Source of the DNA: Nitrospira sp. CG24B
GTDB taxonomy: Bacteria > Nitrospirota > Nitrospiria > Nitrospirales > Nitrospiraceae
NCBI GenBank assembly: GCA_002869845.2
Contig: NEWS02000004.1
Coordinates: 1,136,276 to 1,188,630 of the forward strand
Reading direction: 5' to 3'
Length of the DNA: 52,355 nucleotides
In this document: piece after piece, positions 52,296-52,355 of the stretch
Numbering within the stretch: position 1 is the first letter of the stretch
How the letters are laid out: each line of letters begins with the position of its first letter
The notes under the pieces: model-generated
Seen by the model: the letters and a program-made list of their open reading frames with translations, nothing else
Told to the model about the DNA's origin: nothing
Databases searched by the model: none
Program-made: the position numbers and the translations under genes

Positions 52296-52355
52296 ATGCC
52301 TGCCCCATCAATGCCCCACACAATTCCGGATGTCACTGAAGACATTGAGACCGGC
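52296..52355 (+). CDS. Start of a further gene, cut by the window end
   Basis: An open frame from ATG at 52296 (MPAPSMPHTIPDVTEDIETG) runs to the end of the window. Too short to identify. It begins 35 bases after the preceding stop on the same strand. Confidence 0.35.
   Translation, partial: MPAPSMPHTIPDVTEDIETG

Overview
The window looks like chromosomal DNA of a nitrite-oxidising Nitrospira-type bacterium (phylum Nitrospirota). The evidence is a moderately high GC content, two genes for an SmbP-type histidine-rich small metal-binding protein known from nitrifiers, an anchored pentaheme cytochrome, and many small conserved proteins of the kind found in Nitrospira genomes. This assignment is inferred from content; there is no rRNA gene or other phylogenetic marker read in full here.

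Layout. (a) 1-3 kb, minus strand: a periplasmic caspase-like peptidase whose frame continues past a TAG codon into an EF-hand and TPR region, then a lipoprotein. (b) 3.5-4.7 kb: a RelE-type toxin and XRE antitoxin, then a helix-hairpin-helix gene whose 5' end is duplicated upstream of the toxin. (c) 4.7-13.5 kb: eleven housekeeping genes in one direction (ffh-rpsP-rimM-trmD-rplS-rnhB-yraN-ftsE-ftsX-envC-like-ctpA), covering protein targeting, ribosome and tRNA maturation, and cell-wall division. (d) 13.7-24.7 kb: a small membrane protein, uvrB, a tRNA remnant, lipoproteins, an RNA-binding protein, an M28 peptidase, a TolC-family protein, a CPBP-family membrane protein and small conserved proteins. 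(e) 24.8-33.1 kb: an accessory island with one intact and two broken copies of a DUF2235 hydrolase gene, an alpha/beta-hydrolase-TPR gene paired with a TIR/deoxyribosyltransferase-like plus TRAFs-binding-type gene, a broken MazEF-type pair, and a large DUF4062-NTPase-TPR gene with 120-bp coding repeats and an internal TAA. (f) 33.2-37.1 kb: uvrA, a VapBC pair, and a second copy of the uvrA 3' end. (g) 37-52 kb: metabolic, stress and conserved genes, including an HDAC-like protein/cytochrome/sulfurtransferase operon, tandem smbP genes, an M3 peptidase and a pseudouridine synthase.

The most interesting features are the 24.8-33.1 kb island, which resembles prokaryotic counterparts of the animal ASK1 and NPHP3/TEP1 signalling proteins, and a recurring structure in which the end of a gene (helix-hairpin-helix 5' end, uvrB 5' end, uvrA 3' end, DUF2235 5' part) occurs twice with foreign cargo between the copies. 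Three of those genes are DNA-repair or DNA-binding genes and two of the cargos are toxin-antitoxin modules. No transposase or integrase gene was seen. Three genes carry single in-frame stop codons with clearly homologous sequence on the far side.
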